Part shown: positions 50,066 through 60,860 of the stretch, piece after piece
How positions within the stretch are numbered: position 1 is the stretch's first letter
Layout: each line of letters opens with the position of its first letter
Source: Buchnera aphidicola (Pterocallis alni)
GTDB lineage: Bacteria > Pseudomonadota > Gammaproteobacteria > Enterobacterales > Enterobacteriaceae
Assembly (NCBI RefSeq): GCF_964059075.1
Contig: NZ_OZ060377.1
Span: 310,001-374,000 of the forward strand
Direction: 5' to 3'
DNA length: 64,000 bases
Position numbers and translations under genes: made by a program
The notes under the pieces: model-generated
Database searches by the model: none
Told to the model about the DNA's origin: nothing
The model's input: only the letters and a program-made list of their open reading frames with translations

Positions 50066-51400
50066 TCAAACATAATTATTAATATTGATATGTGTTCTTT
50101 TTAACAGAATACTATATTTATTAGATAATAATATAGTTTGAATTTGATTAATACAATCTATTATTACTACAACAACAATCAATAACGTTGTTCCACTAAA
50201 ATAAAATGGAATATGCAGTATATTTCTTATCCAATCAGGAAGAGAACAAATAAAAATAATATACAAGGCATTTATAATAATTATACGTTTCATAATCTTA
50301 TTAAGATATTGTGCAGTATTTACTCCTGGTCTAACACCTAGTATATATGCACCTGATTTTTTTAAATTTTCTGCAACTTCTCTAACATTAAACGACAAAT
50401 TCGAATAAAAAAAACATAAATACATTACTAAAATAGAATATATTAATAAATATAAAATATGATCAGATTGTAAATGATACGAAAAAATTATTAAATAATG
50501 AAAAAATTTATAATAATTTAACCAAGATAATATCATCCCTAATACATTTATTATACTAGAAGAAAAAATTGCTGGTACAACTCCAGACATATTTAATTTT
50601 AATGGAAGATAAGTATGTTCCATAGCATACATTTTATGCATATTATTATGCTTAGCATAATATAAATTAATCTTTTTATAACTTCTTTCAATATAAACAA
50701 CAAAAAAAATAATAAAAAAAATTAATATACCAATAGCACATAAATATAAAATAGGAAGATTTAATTCTTTTAATTGCATATAAAAAATTACAAAAGAAAG
50801 AGGTAATTTAGACATAATTCCTATAAAAATAATAATTGAAACACCATTACCAATTCCATAATTAGTAATTATTTCCCCTAACCACATTAATATCATAGTA
50901 CCAGTTAACAAACTAATTACAGAAATAAAATAAAAACAAAAATTATGATTAGTAACTAATCCAGACATACCCGGAATATTTGGTAAAGTTAATGATAATA
51001 TAATAGCTTGTGCAGTTGATATCAATAAAGTAACATACCTAATATATTTCTTAATTTTATTTTTTCCTACATCACCATCTTGTTTTAATTTCGAAAATGG
51101 TTTAATAAAAAATACTAATAACTGTACTATCATGGATGCAGAAATATAAGGAGATACTCCTAAAGAAAAAATAGAAGATTGACTTAAAGCATTACCAGAA
51201 AAAGTGTTTAATACATCCATTACAGTACCCTTTTGAGTCTGTAAAAAATTAGATAAAACCAAATTATTAATACCTGGCACTGGTATTAAAGAACCAATAC
51301 GGAAAATGATTATTGAAAATATTACAACCATGATCCTCTTTTTTAATTCTACAGTAGATTGACTAAAATTGTTAAATTTTGATTGCATATTATTAACCAT
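50066..51400 (-). CDS. secY: Protein translocase subunit SecY
   Basis: Pore of the SecYEG translocon with ten membrane helices. It has 444 residues (E. coli 443). FRIGSLIPVPGI, SIFSLGVSPYISASMIVQLL (plug and TM2) and the C-terminal VRPGVNTAQYLNKIM cytosolic loop needed for SecA/ribosome docking are conserved. It lies between rplO and rpmJ. Internal loops are Lys/Ile/Tyr-rich, in line with the base composition. Confidence 0.96.
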   Translation of the reverse strand: MVNNMQSKFNNFSQSTVELKKRIMVVIFSIIIFRIGSLIPVPGINNLVLSNFLQTQKGTVMDVLNTFSGNALSQSSIFSLGVSPYISASMIVQLLVFFIKPFSKLKQDGDVGKNKIKKYIRYVTLLISTAQAIILSLTLPNIPGMSGLVTNHNFCFYFISVISLLTGTMILMWLGEIITNYGIGNGVSIIIFIGIMSKLPLSFVIFYMQLKELNLPILYLCAIGILIFFIIFFVVYIERSYKKINLYYAKHNNMHKMYAMEHTYLPLKLNMSGVVPAIFSSSIINVLGMILSWLNYYKFFHYLIIFSYHLQSDHILYLLIYSILVMYLCFFYSNLSFNVREVAENLKKSGAYILGVRPGVNTAQYLNKIMKRIIIINALYIIFICSLPDWIRNILHIPFYFSGTTLLIVVVVIIDCINQIQTILLSNKYSILLKRTHININNYV

Positions 51401-51410
51401 TATCTATTAA

Positions 51411-51845
51411 TTATTCCTCAATCATTCCATTTAACGATTTAATAATAGAATTAACACTTTTAGTTAATTTTAATCCTTTAATGTGTACTGATTTCGTAAT
51501 TTTACCAGAATTAATTATTTTAACATATTTCACATTCTTTTTAATAACATTCATTTTTTTTAATGTATTTATATCAATGACATGAAAATTATTTTTTTCT
51601 ATGTCAGATAATCTTACTTCTGCAGTAATGAATTTTTTTTTTGAAGAGAATCCAAATTTTGGAATACGACGATATAATGGCATTTGACCACCCTCAAAAC
51701 CCCTCCTAATACTCATTCCTGAACGAGATTTTTGCCCTTTATGTCCTCTACCACATGTTTTACCAGTTCCACTACCTATTCCTCTACCAACTCTTTTTTT
51801 TACTTTCCTATTATTTTTACTAACAGATAAACTATTTAAATACAA
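51411..51845 (-). CDS. rplO: 50S ribosomal protein L15
   Basis: Late-assembly large-subunit protein of 144 residues, the usual length. The glycine/arginine-rich N-terminal extension [22 protein letters not shown] is well conserved, while the C-terminal half is more drifted. Four bases after rpmD and ten before secY. Confidence 0.96.
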   Translation of the reverse strand: MYLNSLSVSKNNRKVKKRVGRGIGSGTGKTCGRGHKGQKSRSGMSIRRGFEGGQMPLYRRIPKFGFSSKKKFITAEVRLSDIEKNNFHVIDINTLKKMNVIKKNVKYVKIINSGKITKSVHIKGLKLTKSVNSIIKSLNGMIEE

Positions 51846-51849
51846 AATA

Positions 51850-52032
51850 TTATTCTCCTATTATTTTCACCATATAAGATACTTTTCGCACCATACCTCT
51901 TATTGCAGGAGTATCATTTCTACGCACTGTATGTCTAATTTTACGCAAACCTAAACCTACCATTGTTGCTTTATGAGAAGGTATACGACCTATTGTACTT
52001 TTTATTTGTGTAATAAATATTTTTTTATTCAT
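51850..52032 (-). CDS. rpmD: 50S ribosomal protein L30
   Basis: Small large-subunit protein of 60 residues (E. coli 59). [27 protein letters not shown] is the conserved family core, split here only by ordinary substitutions. Seven bases after rpsE in the standard spc order. Confidence 0.95.
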   Translation of the reverse strand: MNKKIFITQIKSTIGRIPSHKATMVGLGLRKIRHTVRRNDTPAIRGMVRKVSYMVKIIGE

Positions 52033-52039
52033 ATATATA

Positions 52040-52549
52040 TTATCCTAGTATTTCAGCAATAGATTTATTTCTTTTTAAAGCAATAATTTTGATAGATTTC
52101 ATATTTTTTAAAGCATTAATAGTAGCACGAACTACATTAATAGGATTCGTTGAACCATACGATTTAGCTAAAACATTCTGTATACCTAATACCTCTAATA
52201 CAGCTCGCATAGCTCCACCAGCAACAATACCAGTTCCTTTAGAAGCAGGTTTCATAAATATTTTAGATCCAGTATAATAACCTTTTACTGAATGTTGTAA
52301 AGTACCATTATTAATTTCAATATACATCATATTACGACGAGCTTGTTCCATAGATTTCTGAATAGCTGATGGAACCTCTCTTGACTTACCATATCCAATC
52401 CCTAACTTACCTTTTTGATTACCAACTACAGTTAATGCAGTAAAAGAAAAAATTCTACCCCCTTTTACGGTTTTAGATACTCTATTAACAGCAATTAATT
52501 TTTCTTGTAGATCAGAATTTTTTTTTTTTTCATTATTTAAATGTCTCAT
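52040..52549 (-). CDS. rpsE: 30S ribosomal protein S5
   Basis: Decoding-fidelity protein with 169 residues from ATG 52549 (E. coli 167). [19 protein letters not shown] and the [12 protein letters not shown] motif are conserved. The frame extends to a GTG at 52558, but AAGAGGT (52559-52565) is well placed for the ATG at 52549. Fifteen bases after rplR. Confidence 0.96.
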   Translation of the reverse strand: MRHLNNEKKKNSDLQEKLIAVNRVSKTVKGGRIFSFTALTVVGNQKGKLGIGYGKSREVPSAIQKSMEQARRNMMYIEINNGTLQHSVKGYYTGSKIFMKPASKGTGIVAGGAMRAVLEVLGIQNVLAKSYGSTNPINVVRATINALKNMKSIKIIALKRNKSIAEILG

Positions 52550-52564
52550 AATATACACCTCTTA

Positions 52565-52933
52565 TTAAAAATTGAGACCCATTTTTCTCGCTGACTCTGC
52601 TAACATTTTTATTCTACCATGATATTTAAAACCAGATCTATCAAAAGAAACTACCTTAATACCTTTTTGTATTGCTCTAGTAGCAATTATTTCACCAACT
52701 AAACTAGCTGCTTCTTTATTACCTGTATATCCTGAAATTAACTTTCGTATATCTTTCTCTAATGTAGATGCAGAAACTAAAATCGTTTTAAAATCTGAAT
52801 CAATTACTTGCGCATACATATGACGAGCTGTTCTATGTACAACTAATCTAATTGCATGCAATTTTTTTAATTTCATACGCATTTTATAAGATCTTTTTTT
52901 ACGTTGATATTTTTTTTTAATTAAAAAATTCAT
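52565..52933 (-). CDS. rplR: 50S ribosomal protein L18
   Basis: Binds 5S rRNA with L5. It has 122 residues (E. coli 117). The basic N-terminus is followed by [28 protein letters not shown] and [13 protein letters not shown], all matching E. coli. One base separates its start from the rplF stop. Confidence 0.96.
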   Translation of the reverse strand: MNFLIKKKYQRKKRSYKMRMKLKKLHAIRLVVHRTARHMYAQVIDSDFKTILVSASTLEKDIRKLISGYTGNKEAASLVGEIIATRAIQKGIKVVSFDRSGFKYHGRIKMLAESARKMGLNF

Positions 52934-52934
52934 T

Positions 52935-53471
52935 TTATTTCTTTTTAGCCTCTTTAATTCTTACTTTCTCATTAAAATATCGAACACCTTTCCCTTTGTA
53001 ACATTCTGGTTTTCTTTTTTTTCGTAAATCAGCAGCAACTTGCCCTAATAATTGTTTATTTATACTTTTTAATATAATTTCAGTAGGAGATAAAACTTCA
53101 CCAGTAACTTCTACAGGTAATACATAATGAACAGGATGTGAATAACCTAACAACATAACAATAGTATGATTTTTTTCCATACTAATACGGTATCCTACGC
53201 CTACTAATTGTATTTTTTTTTCAAAACCAATTGTAACTCCTATAATCATAGAATTAATTAAAGCGCGTACAGTACCCGCTTGCATCCAATGATCATACTT
53301 ATCTTTTTTAGGTTTAAAAAATAATGTATCTTGCTTATATTCTATTAAAACAGAATCATGAAAAGAATACTGTAATATTTTCGCATTATTTTTTATAGTG
53401 ATCATATTTCCCGTTAATACAATATTTACATTATTAGGTACAAGAATAGGTTTTTTAGCAATACGAGACAT
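52935..53471 (-). CDS. rplF: 50S ribosomal protein L6
   Basis: Large-subunit protein near the factor-binding site, with 178 residues from ATG 53471 (E. coli 177). It begins [12 protein letters not shown], contains [13 protein letters not shown] and ends [19 protein letters not shown]. The frame runs on to 53516, but GGAGGGG directly upstream of 53471 and the alignment fix the start. Confidence 0.96.
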   Translation of the reverse strand: MSRIAKKPILVPNNVNIVLTGNMITIKNNAKILQYSFHDSVLIEYKQDTLFFKPKKDKYDHWMQAGTVRALINSMIIGVTIGFEKKIQLVGVGYRISMEKNHTIVMLLGYSHPVHYVLPVEVTGEVLSPTEIILKSINKQLLGQVAADLRKKRKPECYKGKGVRYFNEKVRIKEAKKK

Positions 53472-53487
53472 GAACCCCTCCATATAT

Positions 53488-53883
53488 TTAACATACTGTA
53501 CAAAGTAATTCTCCACCTACGCCCATTTTCTTAGCTATTCTATTACTTACCACCCCTTTAGAAGTAGATAAAATAGCTATTCCAAAACCATCCATCACAA
53601 TAGGTACAGAGTTCTTATTTTTATAAATTCGTAAACTAGGTTTACTAATTCTAATAATTTCTTCTATGACAGGTTTTCCACGAAAATATTTTAAATAAAT
53701 TTTTAATATTTTTTTATTAATATTATTTTCTACAATATAACGATCAATATAACCTTCAGTTTGTAAAACATTAGTAATAGCAACCTTTAAATTTGAACAA
53801 GGCATACAAACAAGTATTTTGTTAGATAATTGATTATTACGAATTCTTGTGATCATATCTGATATTGGATCTTGCATACTCAT
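53488..53883 (-). CDS. rpsH: 30S ribosomal protein S8
   Basis: Central-domain 16S binder and, in E. coli, translational repressor of the spc operon at the rplE start. It has 131 residues from ATG 53883 (E. coli 130). It begins [16 protein letters not shown] and ends with [20 protein letters not shown]. An upstream frame extension to 53907 is rejected because AGAGGG sits correctly for 53883. Confidence 0.96.
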   Translation of the reverse strand: MSMQDPISDMITRIRNNQLSNKILVCMPCSNLKVAITNVLQTEGYIDRYIVENNINKKILKIYLKYFRGKPVIEEIIRISKPSLRIYKNKNSVPIVMDGFGIAILSTSKGVVSNRIAKKMGVGGELLCTVC

Positions 53884-53924
53884 CTTATCATGCCCTCTTA
53901 TTATCATTTGTATATTATTTTAAT

Positions 53925-54230
53925 TTACCAGCTTGACTTTTTTAATCCAGGAATTTCTCCATTCATAGCTAATTCCCTAACTTTCATTCTACTTAAACCA
54001 AATTTTCTTAAAAAACCATGCGGTCTACCTGTTTGAAAACACCTATTACGTTGTCTAGATAAGCTAGAATCTCGAGGTAATTTTTGTAATTTCAAGACCG
54101 CTTCCCAGCGCTGTTCTTTGGGAATAGACATATTTACAATCAGTTTTTTTAAATTATTACGTTTTAAAAAAAATTTTTTACCCAACTTTCTTCTCTTAAA
54201 CTCTCGTAATTTAATGGATTCTTTAGCCAT
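53925..54230 (-). CDS. rpsN: 30S ribosomal protein S14
   Basis: Head protein of the long, zinc-free type, with 101 residues from ATG 54230, equal to E. coli. [22 protein letters not shown] and the tail [11 protein letters not shown] are diagnostic. The frame starts two codons earlier (54236), but [13 protein letters not shown] aligns with the E. coli start. Confidence 0.96.
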   Translation of the reverse strand: MAKESIKLREFKRRKLGKKFFLKRNNLKKLIVNMSIPKEQRWEAVLKLQKLPRDSSLSRQRNRCFQTGRPHGFLRKFGLSRMKVRELAMNGEIPGLKKSSW

Positions 54231-54249
54231 ATACATATCCTTAATAACA

Positions 54250-54789
54250 TTATTTTTGAAAAGGAAAATTAAAAAAGGATAATAATGCTAATCCTTCAAT
54301 ATTATTTTTCGCAGTTGTAGTAATAGTAATATTCAAACCTCGTACTTTATCAATAGTATCATAATTAATTTCAGGAAAAATGATTTGTTCTTTAATTCCG
54401 ATATTATAATTACCACGTCCATCAAACGATTTTTTAGAAAATCCTCTAAAATCACGAATCCTAGGTATCACGATTTTAATAAAACGATTTAAAAAATCCC
54501 ATTTTCTTACACCTCTAAGAGTTACCTTACATCCAATAGGGTAACCTTTTCTAATTTTAAATCCAGCAATCGATTTTTTTGATTTTGTAATTATCGGTTT
54601 TTGTCCAGTAATTAACGTTAAATCCGATACTGCCTTATCGAGTGTTTTTTTATCATTTTTTAATTGATTGATACCAATATTTAAAGTAATTTTATCTATT
54701 ACTGGAACTTGCATAATAGAATGATATTGAAATTGATCAATTAATTTTTTTACAACATGTGATTTATAATAACTATATAAATCTAACAT
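54250..54789 (-). CDS. rplE: 50S ribosomal protein L5
   Basis: 5S-binding protein in the central protuberance, with 179 residues from ATG 54789, equal to E. coli. [37 protein letters not shown] and the [20 protein letters not shown] stretch are conserved. The frame stays open upstream to 54915, but that part lies inside rplX and has no L5 homology. Confidence 0.96.
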   Translation of the reverse strand: MLDLYSYYKSHVVKKLIDQFQYHSIMQVPVIDKITLNIGINQLKNDKKTLDKAVSDLTLITGQKPIITKSKKSIAGFKIRKGYPIGCKVTLRGVRKWDFLNRFIKIVIPRIRDFRGFSKKSFDGRGNYNIGIKEQIIFPEINYDTIDKVRGLNITITTTAKNNIEGLALLSFFNFPFQK

Positions 54790-54805
54790 AATTATTATCC
54801 TTAAT

Positions 54806-55123
54806 CTAATTAATAATATGATTATTAGATTTAAAATATCTAACCTTTTTCCCAGATTCAAATCTAAATCCAACGCGATCCGCTTTTTTAGTAATAGGAT
54901 TGAAAATAGCAACATTAGAAATATGTATCCAGGCTTCTTTTTGTAAAATAGTAGAACTAATATTTTTAGATGGAATACCTTTTTGATGTTTTTTTACTAA
55001 ATTCATACCTTTAACAACCACTTTATTTTTATTTAAACATATTGTCTGAACAATACCTATCTTTCCTTTATCTTTCCCAGATAAAATAATTACATGATCA
55101 TTAGATCGAATTTTCACAGCCAT
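54806..55123 (-). CDS. rplX: 50S ribosomal protein L24
   Basis: Assembly initiator for the large subunit, with 105 residues (E. coli 104). The KOW motif region [17 protein letters not shown] is near the N-terminus, followed by [13 protein letters not shown] and [16 protein letters not shown]. Twenty bases after rplN. Confidence 0.96.
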   Translation of the reverse strand: MAVKIRSNDHVIILSGKDKGKIGIVQTICLNKNKVVVKGMNLVKKHQKGIPSKNISSTILQKEAWIHISNVAIFNPITKKADRVGFRFESGKKVRYFKSNNHIIN

Positions 55124-55143
55124 CTTATACCCTTAATAAATAA

Positions 55144-55512
55144 TTACAATACTTCTGGAGCTAATGAAATAATTTTCATAAATTTATTATTTCTTAACTC
55201 GTGAGTAATAGGACCAAAAATACGTGTTCCAATAGGTTGATCTAAATTATTTAAAATAACACAAGCATTAGTATCAAATCGAATAGAAGAACCATCAGCA
55301 CGATGTACTCCACTTTTAGTTCTGACTACTACGGCGCGAAACACTTCTCCCCTTTTTACCTTCCCTCTAGGAATAGCTTCTTTAATAGTAACTTTTATAA
55401 TATCACCAATACGAGCATATCTTTTTTTAGAACCACCTAATACTCTAATACACATAGCGGAACGTGCACCAGAATTATCAGCAACTAATAATATTGTTTG
55501 TTCTTGTATCAA
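55144..55512 (-). CDS. rplN: 50S ribosomal protein L14
   Basis: Bridge protein contacting 16S helix 44, with 122 residues (E. coli 123). [23 protein letters not shown]-like [18 protein letters not shown] and the C-terminal [11 protein letters not shown] are conserved. The aligned start codon is TTG at 55512, preceded by GGAG. An upstream TTG at 55524 would add four residues but has no such support. First gene of the spc operon, 102 bases after rpsQ, the longest gap inside the S10-spc block. Confidence 0.94.
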   Translation of the reverse strand: MIQEQTILLVADNSGARSAMCIRVLGGSKKRYARIGDIIKVTIKEAIPRGKVKRGEVFRAVVVRTKSGVHRADGSSIRFDTNACVILNNLDQPIGTRIFGPITHELRNNKFMKIISLAPEVL

Positions 55513-55614
55513 TGTACACTCCAAGTAAATTATTCAATAATAAATATGTATATACTATAAAAAATATAAAAATATGACTTATGATAATCCTATATATAAA
55601 ATACAATTAAACAA

Positions 55615-55857
55615 TTATGTAATTACTTTTACTAAAATCCAAGATTTCGTTTTAGAAATTGGACGACATTCTTTAATTTCTACAGCATCACCTTTACAAC
55701 ATATGTTATTCTCATCATGCACATGTAATTTAGTAATTTTTCTAATAAATTTTTTATATATTGAATGTTTAATAAACCGTTCTACTACCACCACAATAGA
55801 TTTATGCATTTTATTACTTACTACAACTCCTTTTAAAGTACGAATTTTACCAATCAT
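55615..55857 (-). CDS. rpsQ: 30S ribosomal protein S17
   Basis: OB-fold 16S binder of 80 residues (E. coli 84). [20 protein letters not shown] and the [15 protein letters not shown] block are conserved; the last few residues are lost. The start overlaps the rpmC stop (ATGA). Last gene of the S10 operon. Confidence 0.96.
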   Translation of the reverse strand: MIGKIRTLKGVVVSNKMHKSIVVVVERFIKHSIYKKFIRKITKLHVHDENNICCKGDAVEIKECRPISKTKSWILVKVIT

Positions 55858-56051
55858 GTAATATCCTTAATTTTTTCCTTCATTATTGTTTTTACTTTTA
55901 CAATTTTTTTTTTTACTTTCTTTAAACGATGAGTTTGTTTTAATTTTCCAATACGTAGTTGAATTCTTAAATTAAATTGTTCTCTTAATAAACTACCAAG
56001 TTCTGCTTGCAAATGCTGCACAGAACATGCACGTAATTCTGTTAATTTCAT
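55854..56051 (-). CDS. rpmC: 50S ribosomal protein L29
   Basis: Exit-tunnel rim protein of 65 residues from ATG 56051 (E. coli 63). [21 protein letters not shown] is the conserved helical hairpin. The frame extends to 56072, but that would overlap rplP, while [10 protein letters not shown] aligns with the E. coli start. Four-base overlap with rpsQ. Confidence 0.94.
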   Translation of the reverse strand: MKLTELRACSVQHLQAELGSLLREQFNLRIQLRIGKLKQTHRLKKVKKKIVKVKTIMKEKIKDIT

Positions 56052-56062
56052 TTCATCACCAT

Positions 56063-56461
56063 TTATTGACAAAATAATGTTTTTACAGATAATTTAGCAG
56101 ATGCTAATTTAAAAGCTAAGCGTGATTCTGATTCAGATAATCCATCAATTTCATATAAAATAGTGCCAGGTTGTACTAAAGCAACCCAATACTCAACATT
56201 TCCTTTTCCTTTACCCATACGAACTTCTAATGGTTTTTGAGTAATTGGTTTATCTGGGAAAACACGTATCCATACTTTCCCTTGTCTATTCATTGCTTTT
56301 GTAATCACTCTTCTAGCAGATTCAATTTCTCTTGAATTCAATCTGCCTCTAGTAACAGCTTTTAATCCAAATGTACCAAAATGAATTTTAGAATTTAAAG
56401 TTAATCCCCTGTTTTTTCCTTTATGCATTTTTCTAAATTTAGTACGCTTAGGTTGTAACAT
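56063..56461 (-). CDS. rplP: 50S ribosomal protein L16
   Basis: Contacts A-site tRNA and the peptidyl-transferase region. It has 132 residues (E. coli 136), beginning [45 protein letters not shown] is the strongly conserved centre. The start overlaps the rpsC stop by 14 bases, indicating translational coupling. Confidence 0.97.
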   Translation of the reverse strand: MLQPKRTKFRKMHKGKNRGLTLNSKIHFGTFGLKAVTRGRLNSREIESARRVITKAMNRQGKVWIRVFPDKPITQKPLEVRMGKGKGNVEYWVALVQPGTILYEIDGLSESESRLAFKLASAKLSVKTLFCQ

Positions 56462-57179
56462 GCGTATATTTTCTCCTAATATGATTATTTTTAAAATATT
56501 TCTTTGGTTCTTTAGAAAAACTTTGATTTATATTATATACAGAATTCATACCATCTAAGATTTCTCCTTTAAAAATCCAAACCTTAACACCAATAATACC
56601 ATAAGTAGTATAAGCTTCAGCTAAACTATATTCAATATTTGCACGCAAAGTATGCAAAGGAACTCTTCCTTCTCTATACCATTCTTTTCGAGCAATTTCC
56701 GCTCCTCCTACACGTCCACTAATTTCTACTTTAATTCCCTCCGCTCCATGCCGCATAGCATTTTGTACAGATCTCTTCATAGCCCTACGAAACATTACTC
56801 TACGTTCCAATTGAGTAGCAATATTTTTTGCAATTAAATAAGCATCTAACTCAGGATCTCTAATTTCTGCGATATTGACTTGAGCAGATATTCCAGATAT
56901 TTGTGAAATTTTTAATCTTAATTGTTCTACATCAGAACCTTTTTTTCCAATTACAATACCTGGTCTGGATGTATAAATAATAACACGTAAACTTTTTGCT
57001 GGTCTTTCAATAATAATTTTAGAAATAGAAGCTTTATATAATTTTTTTTTTAAAAATTTACGTATTTTAAAATCATCTTCAATATACATACAAAACTGTT
57101 TTTTATTAGCAAACCAATTAGAATACCAAGATCTAATTATTCCTAACCGCATACCATGAGGATGAACTTTTTGACCCAT
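56448..57179 (-). CDS. rpsC: 30S ribosomal protein S3
   Basis: mRNA-entry protein with helicase-associated function, with 243 residues (E. coli 233). [20 protein letters not shown] starts the protein, the KH domain has [20 protein letters not shown], and the C-terminal domain has [19 protein letters not shown]. The C-terminal tail is longer and more basic than in E. coli. Confidence 0.97.
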   Translation of the reverse strand: MGQKVHPHGMRLGIIRSWYSNWFANKKQFCMYIEDDFKIRKFLKKKLYKASISKIIIERPAKSLRVIIYTSRPGIVIGKKGSDVEQLRLKISQISGISAQVNIAEIRDPELDAYLIAKNIATQLERRVMFRRAMKRSVQNAMRHGAEGIKVEISGRVGGAEIARKEWYREGRVPLHTLRANIEYSLAEAYTTYGIIGVKVWIFKGEILDGMNSVYNINQSFSKEPKKYFKNNHIRRKYTHVTT

Positions 57180-57198
57180 TATGTATATCCTTAAAATA

Positions 57199-57531
57199 TT
57201 ATTTATTAGATAAAACGATTGTAATATGACTAGTACGTTTTAAAATTCTATCAGACCTTCCTTTTGCTCTAGGAAGCATTCTTTTCATTGTTGCACCTTC
57301 ATCAACAAATATTCTTTTAATAAATAATTGATCTATATTAATACCATAGTTATGGTCTGCATTAGCAATAGCTGAATCAAGTACTTTTTTAATTAACAAA
57401 GCTGCTTTTTTTTTTTGATGTATTAAAATGGGTAACACTTTTGTTACCTTTTTACCACGAATTATGTTAGCAATTAATCGCACTTTTTGAGCTGATGATC
57501 TTGCTTTTTTATACTTAGCTATAATATCCAT
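57199..57531 (-). CDS. rplV: 50S ribosomal protein L22
   Basis: Exit-tunnel protein with an extended beta hairpin, 110 residues from ATG 57531, equal to E. coli. [21 protein letters not shown] and [19 protein letters not shown] are conserved. A frame extension to 57546 would abut rpsS, but [10 protein letters not shown] aligns with the E. coli start. Confidence 0.96.
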   Translation of the reverse strand: MDIIAKYKKARSSAQKVRLIANIIRGKKVTKVLPILIHQKKKAALLIKKVLDSAIANADHNYGINIDQLFIKRIFVDEGATMKRMLPRAKGRSDRILKRTSHITIVLSNK

Positions 57532-57546
57532 TATATTATAAAACAC

Positions 57547-57825
57547 CTATTTTTTTTTTATTTTTTTATCTGCTACATGTCCTCTAAATGTACGAGTAAT
57601 AGAGAACTCACCTAATTTATGTCCAACCATTTCTTCAGTAATAAAAATGGGTATATGTTGACGACCATTATGTACAGAAATTGTTAAACCAATCATATTT
57701 GGAAATATTGTTGAACGTCTTGACCATGTTTTTAATGGTTTTTTATTTCCTGTTTCAATCATTTTTTTTACTTTAAATAATAAGTGATGATCAATAAAAG
57801 GACCTTTCTTTAAAGATCGAGACAT
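57547..57825 (-). CDS. rpsS: 30S ribosomal protein S19
   Basis: Head protein of 92 residues, equal to E. coli. [15 protein letters not shown] opens the protein, and the [29 protein letters not shown] core is nearly invariant. Fifteen bases after rplB. Confidence 0.97.
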   Translation of the reverse strand: MSRSLKKGPFIDHHLLFKVKKMIETGNKKPLKTWSRRSTIFPNMIGLTISVHNGRQHIPIFITEEMVGHKLGEFSITRTFRGHVADKKIKKK

Positions 57826-57840
57826 ATAATACCCTTAATA

Positions 57841-58668
57841 TTATTTATTATACTTACGATTACGTAAAATATATTTATTAGTACGTTTATTCATACGTGT
57901 CTTTTTACCTTTAGTTTGTTTTCCCCAAGGGGTAACAGGATGTTTACCAAAATTTCTGCCCTCACCTCCTCCGTGGGGGTGATCAATAGGGTTCATCGCA
58001 GTACCACGAACTGTTGGTCTAATACCCCTCCACCGAGAAGCACCAGCTTTCCCTAATACTTGTAACATATGTTCAGAATTACCAACTGATCCAATGGTAG
58101 CTCTACACTTAGATTCAATTCTACGAATCTCCCCTGAACGTAACCTCACTGTCACATATTTATTTTCATTAGAAATAATTTGTGCATAACTTCCTGCAGT
58201 ACGAGCTATTTGCCCACCTTTACCTGGTTTCATTTCAATATTATGAATAAATGTCCCAATAGGAATATGATTCATCAACATACTATTTCCGATTTTAATA
58301 TTCGTTTTATCCCCAGAAATAATTTTATCTCCTATATTTAACCCTTTTGGAGATAAAATATATTTTCTTACTCCATCTGCGTATAAAATTAAAGCTATAT
58401 TAGCTGACCTATTTGGATCATATTCAAATCTTTCTACACGAGCAAAAATATTATCCTTATTTCTTTTAAAATCAATCAATCTATACATTCGTTTATGTCT
58501 ACCACCAATATGTCTAGTGGTAATATGACCATGATTATTTCTTCCTCCACTTTTATTATTATATTTTAATAATAAACTAAAAGGTCTACCCTTATGTAAA
58601 TGGGGATTTACTACTTTCACCATATGTCTACGACCAGGAGATGTCGGGTTACATTTTATAACAACCAT
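57841..58668 (-). CDS. rplB: 50S ribosomal protein L2
   Basis: Essential for subunit association and peptidyl-transferase centre structure. It has 275 residues (E. coli 273). [12 protein letters not shown] starts the conserved part; [20 protein letters not shown] and the C-terminal [21 protein letters not shown], with the catalytic-region histidine, are intact. Confidence 0.97.
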   Translation of the reverse strand: MVVIKCNPTSPGRRHMVKVVNPHLHKGRPFSLLLKYNNKSGGRNNHGHITTRHIGGRHKRMYRLIDFKRNKDNIFARVERFEYDPNRSANIALILYADGVRKYILSPKGLNIGDKIISGDKTNIKIGNSMLMNHIPIGTFIHNIEMKPGKGGQIARTAGSYAQIISNENKYVTVRLRSGEIRRIESKCRATIGSVGNSEHMLQVLGKAGASRWRGIRPTVRGTAMNPIDHPHGGGEGRNFGKHPVTPWGKQTKGKKTRMNKRTNKYILRNRKYNK

Positions 58669-58689
58669 AATAATATTCTCTTATTATAT

Positions 58690-58992
58690 TTAATTAATAT
58701 TTTTTATAATATCTACACTATTTCCCGCCTTTAATTTAATATAAGCTTTTTTCCAATTACTAAATTTAATATTATATTTACCCTTAATTTTTCTTTTCCC
58801 TTTTACTAACACTGTATTTATATTTTTTACTTGAACAGAAAATAATTTTTCTACAGCTCTCTTAATATCTCTTTTATTTGATTTCATTGAAACTTTTAAA
58901 ATAATTATATTATTTTTTTTTGCATAAATAGTAGATTTTTCTGATATATGTGGTGCATATAATACTTTAAATATTTGATAATGAAAATTCAT
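58690..58992 (-). CDS. rplW: 50S ribosomal protein L23
   Basis: Exit-site docking protein for trigger factor and SRP, both also encoded in this window. It has 100 residues, equal to E. coli. [11 protein letters not shown] and KIKGKYN match E. coli. Four-base overlap with the end of rplD. Confidence 0.95.
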   Translation of the reverse strand: MNFHYQIFKVLYAPHISEKSTIYAKKNNIIILKVSMKSNKRDIKRAVEKLFSVQVKNINTVLVKGKRKIKGKYNIKFSNWKKAYIKLKAGNSVDIIKNIN

Positions 58993-59594
58993 AATAAACT
59001 TTCCTCAATTTTCCTAATTGCATTAACTGTAATAATAGTATTCTTAAAATTAATTAAATTAATAGGATCAATTGTGGAAACATCTTTAACACATACTTTA
59101 TATAGATTTCTAGAAGCTAATAATAAATTTTTTTCTACATGATCGGTAATAATTAAAACTTCAAAAAGAGATAAATCATATAATTTTTTTAATAATGTTT
59201 TTGTTTTATGAGATAAAAGAGAAAAATTTTTAAAAACAATTAACCTATTTTGACGTATCAAAGTAGAAAAAATTACTTTTAACGCACCACGATACATCTT
59301 TTTATTAACTTTTTGCATATATGATTTTGGTTTAGCAGCAAAAGTAACACCACCAGACCTCCAAATTGGACTTCTAATAGAACCTACTCGAGCCCTACCT
59401 GTACCTTTTTGACGCCAAGGTTTTTTACCAGAACCAGACACTTCAGACCTATTTTTTTGAGCTTTGCTACCTTGTCTTTTTCCAGCAAAATATGCTACAA
59501 CCACTTGATGAACTAATGCTTGATTAAAATTTTGATTAAAAATAACATCTGAAACGAAAATAAAAGATTGTTCATCATGAACAGCTAATTTCAT
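58989..59594 (-). CDS. rplD: 50S ribosomal protein L4
   Basis: Large-subunit protein with a tunnel loop and, in E. coli, autogenous regulator of the S10 operon by binding its leader. It has 201 residues, equal to E. coli. [20 protein letters not shown] and the [20 protein letters not shown] loop are conserved. Whether the leader structure for L4 control survives upstream of rpsJ is unclear. Confidence 0.96.
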   Translation of the reverse strand: MKLAVHDEQSFIFVSDVIFNQNFNQALVHQVVVAYFAGKRQGSKAQKNRSEVSGSGKKPWRQKGTGRARVGSIRSPIWRSGGVTFAAKPKSYMQKVNKKMYRGALKVIFSTLIRQNRLIVFKNFSLLSHKTKTLLKKLYDLSLFEVLIITDHVEKNLLLASRNLYKVCVKDVSTIDPINLINFKNTIITVNAIRKIEESLL

Positions 59595-59604
59595 ATTTCC
59601 TCCT

Positions 59605-60234
59605 TTATGATTTTATTGCTGGTTTAACAATTACATAATTTCCAACTGGGCCGGGAATTGAACCTTTAATTAATAGAACATTTAAATCAGAATCTATATT
59701 AATTAATTGCAAATTTTGAATAGTAACACGACAATTTCCTAATTGACCAGACATTTTTTTACCTTTAAATACTCTTCCTGGAGTTTGATTTTGACCAATC
59801 GATCCAGGAGCTCTATGAGATAAAGAATTACCATGTGTTGCATCTTGCATACTAAAATTCCATCTTTTTATAGTACCAGAAAATCCTTTTCCTTTAGATA
59901 TACCAGTAACATCTACCTTTTTAATATCATGAAAATAATTTACATCAATCATTTGACCTAATTGAAATTTCTCATTTTCTAAAATCCTAAACTCCCATAA
60001 ACCACACCCAACATCAATACCACTCTTCATAAAGTGTCCAATTTCAGGCTTACGTATTTGACTTTTTTTTTTTATACCTGTTGTTACTTGAATAGAACAA
60101 TATTGATCACTCTGAATATTTTTTATTTGAGTAATAATATTTTTTTTTATTTGAATAACTGTAATAGGTATTGATTCTCCTGATTCACTGAAAATACGAG
60201 TCATTCCAATTTTATTGCCTACTAGTCCAATCAT
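59605..60234 (-). CDS. rplC: 50S ribosomal protein L3
   Basis: Early-assembly protein reaching to the peptidyl-transferase centre, with 209 residues, equal to E. coli. [23 protein letters not shown] and the loop [23 protein letters not shown] are present. The glutamine that is N5-methylated by PrmB in E. coli lies in this loop. Confidence 0.97.
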   Translation of the reverse strand: MIGLVGNKIGMTRIFSESGESIPITVIQIKKNIITQIKNIQSDQYCSIQVTTGIKKKSQIRKPEIGHFMKSGIDVGCGLWEFRILENEKFQLGQMIDVNYFHDIKKVDVTGISKGKGFSGTIKRWNFSMQDATHGNSLSHRAPGSIGQNQTPGRVFKGKKMSGQLGNCRVTIQNLQLINIDSDLNVLLIKGSIPGPVGNYVIVKPAIKS

Positions 60235-60261
60235 AATATCACCAAATTATAAAGAAATAAT

Positions 60262-60573
60262 TTAATCTAAACTAATTTGTATATCTACTCCAGAAGATAA
60301 ATCTAATCTCATTAAAGCATCTACAGTCTTTTCTGTTGGTTGAATAATATCAAGCAATCTTTTATGTGTTGTAATTTCATATTGATCTCGAGCATCTTTA
60401 TTTACATGTGGAGAAATTAAAACAGTGAATTTTTCTTTTCTAGTTGGTAAAGGAATCGGACCTTGTACTTTAGCTCCAGTTCTTTTAACTGTATCAATAA
60501 TTTCTAAAATAGATTGATCAATCAATCTATGATCAAATGCTTTTAAACGAACACGAATTATTTGATTCGACAT
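60262..60573 (-). CDS. rpsJ: 30S ribosomal protein S10 (NusE)
   Basis: Head protein that also partners NusB (encoded at 18.1 kb) in antitermination. It has 103 residues, equal to E. coli. [30 protein letters not shown] and [20 protein letters not shown] are conserved. TTGGAG upstream gives a good ribosome-binding site. First gene of the S10 operon. Confidence 0.97.
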   Translation of the reverse strand: MSNQIIRVRLKAFDHRLIDQSILEIIDTVKRTGAKVQGPIPLPTRKEKFTVLISPHVNKDARDQYEITTHKRLLDIIQPTEKTVDALMRLDLSSGVDIQISLD

Positions 60574-60647
60574 AATACTATTGCTCCAATTATAAAAATA
60601 AAATTTTATTACATAAAATAATTAACGAAATGATATAATAACTATAT

Positions 60648-60678
60648 ATTATAAATATGTATTGAATATATTTTACAA
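60648..60678 (-). promoter_or_regulatory. Candidate S10 operon promoter
   Basis: On the minus strand, TTGTAA (60678-60673), a 19-base spacer, and TATAAT (60653-60648), about 75 bases before rpsJ. The spacer is longer than ideal and AT bias makes the match weak evidence. Confidence 0.3.
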
Positions 60679-60772
60679 ATAACATTGCAAATACTTTATC
60701 TTATAAAATACACCATCATAATCAATATCTTTAACAAAATATTAAATATTTTTAATATATAAATATAAGACA

Positions 60773-60809
60773 GATAGTACAATATTTAAAAAAAAATTAA
60801 TATACTATC
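60773..60809 (-). terminator. Candidate terminator hairpin after tuf
   Basis: Arms GATAGTATATT and AATATTGTACTATC (one bulge) around a 9-T loop, 52-88 bases after the tuf stop in the 287-base tuf-rpsJ gap. This is where the E. coli str and S10 operons separate. No strong T-run follows, so efficiency is doubtful. Confidence 0.35.
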
Positions 60810-60860
60810 TTATCATCAATCATTTTATATCAAACTGTTATACCGTTAATCATCATTCCA

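Noticed and set aside
54790-54915. N-terminal extension of L5 into rplX
   Set aside because: Hydrophobic shadow translation of rplX; from 54789 the protein has exactly the E. coli L5 length.
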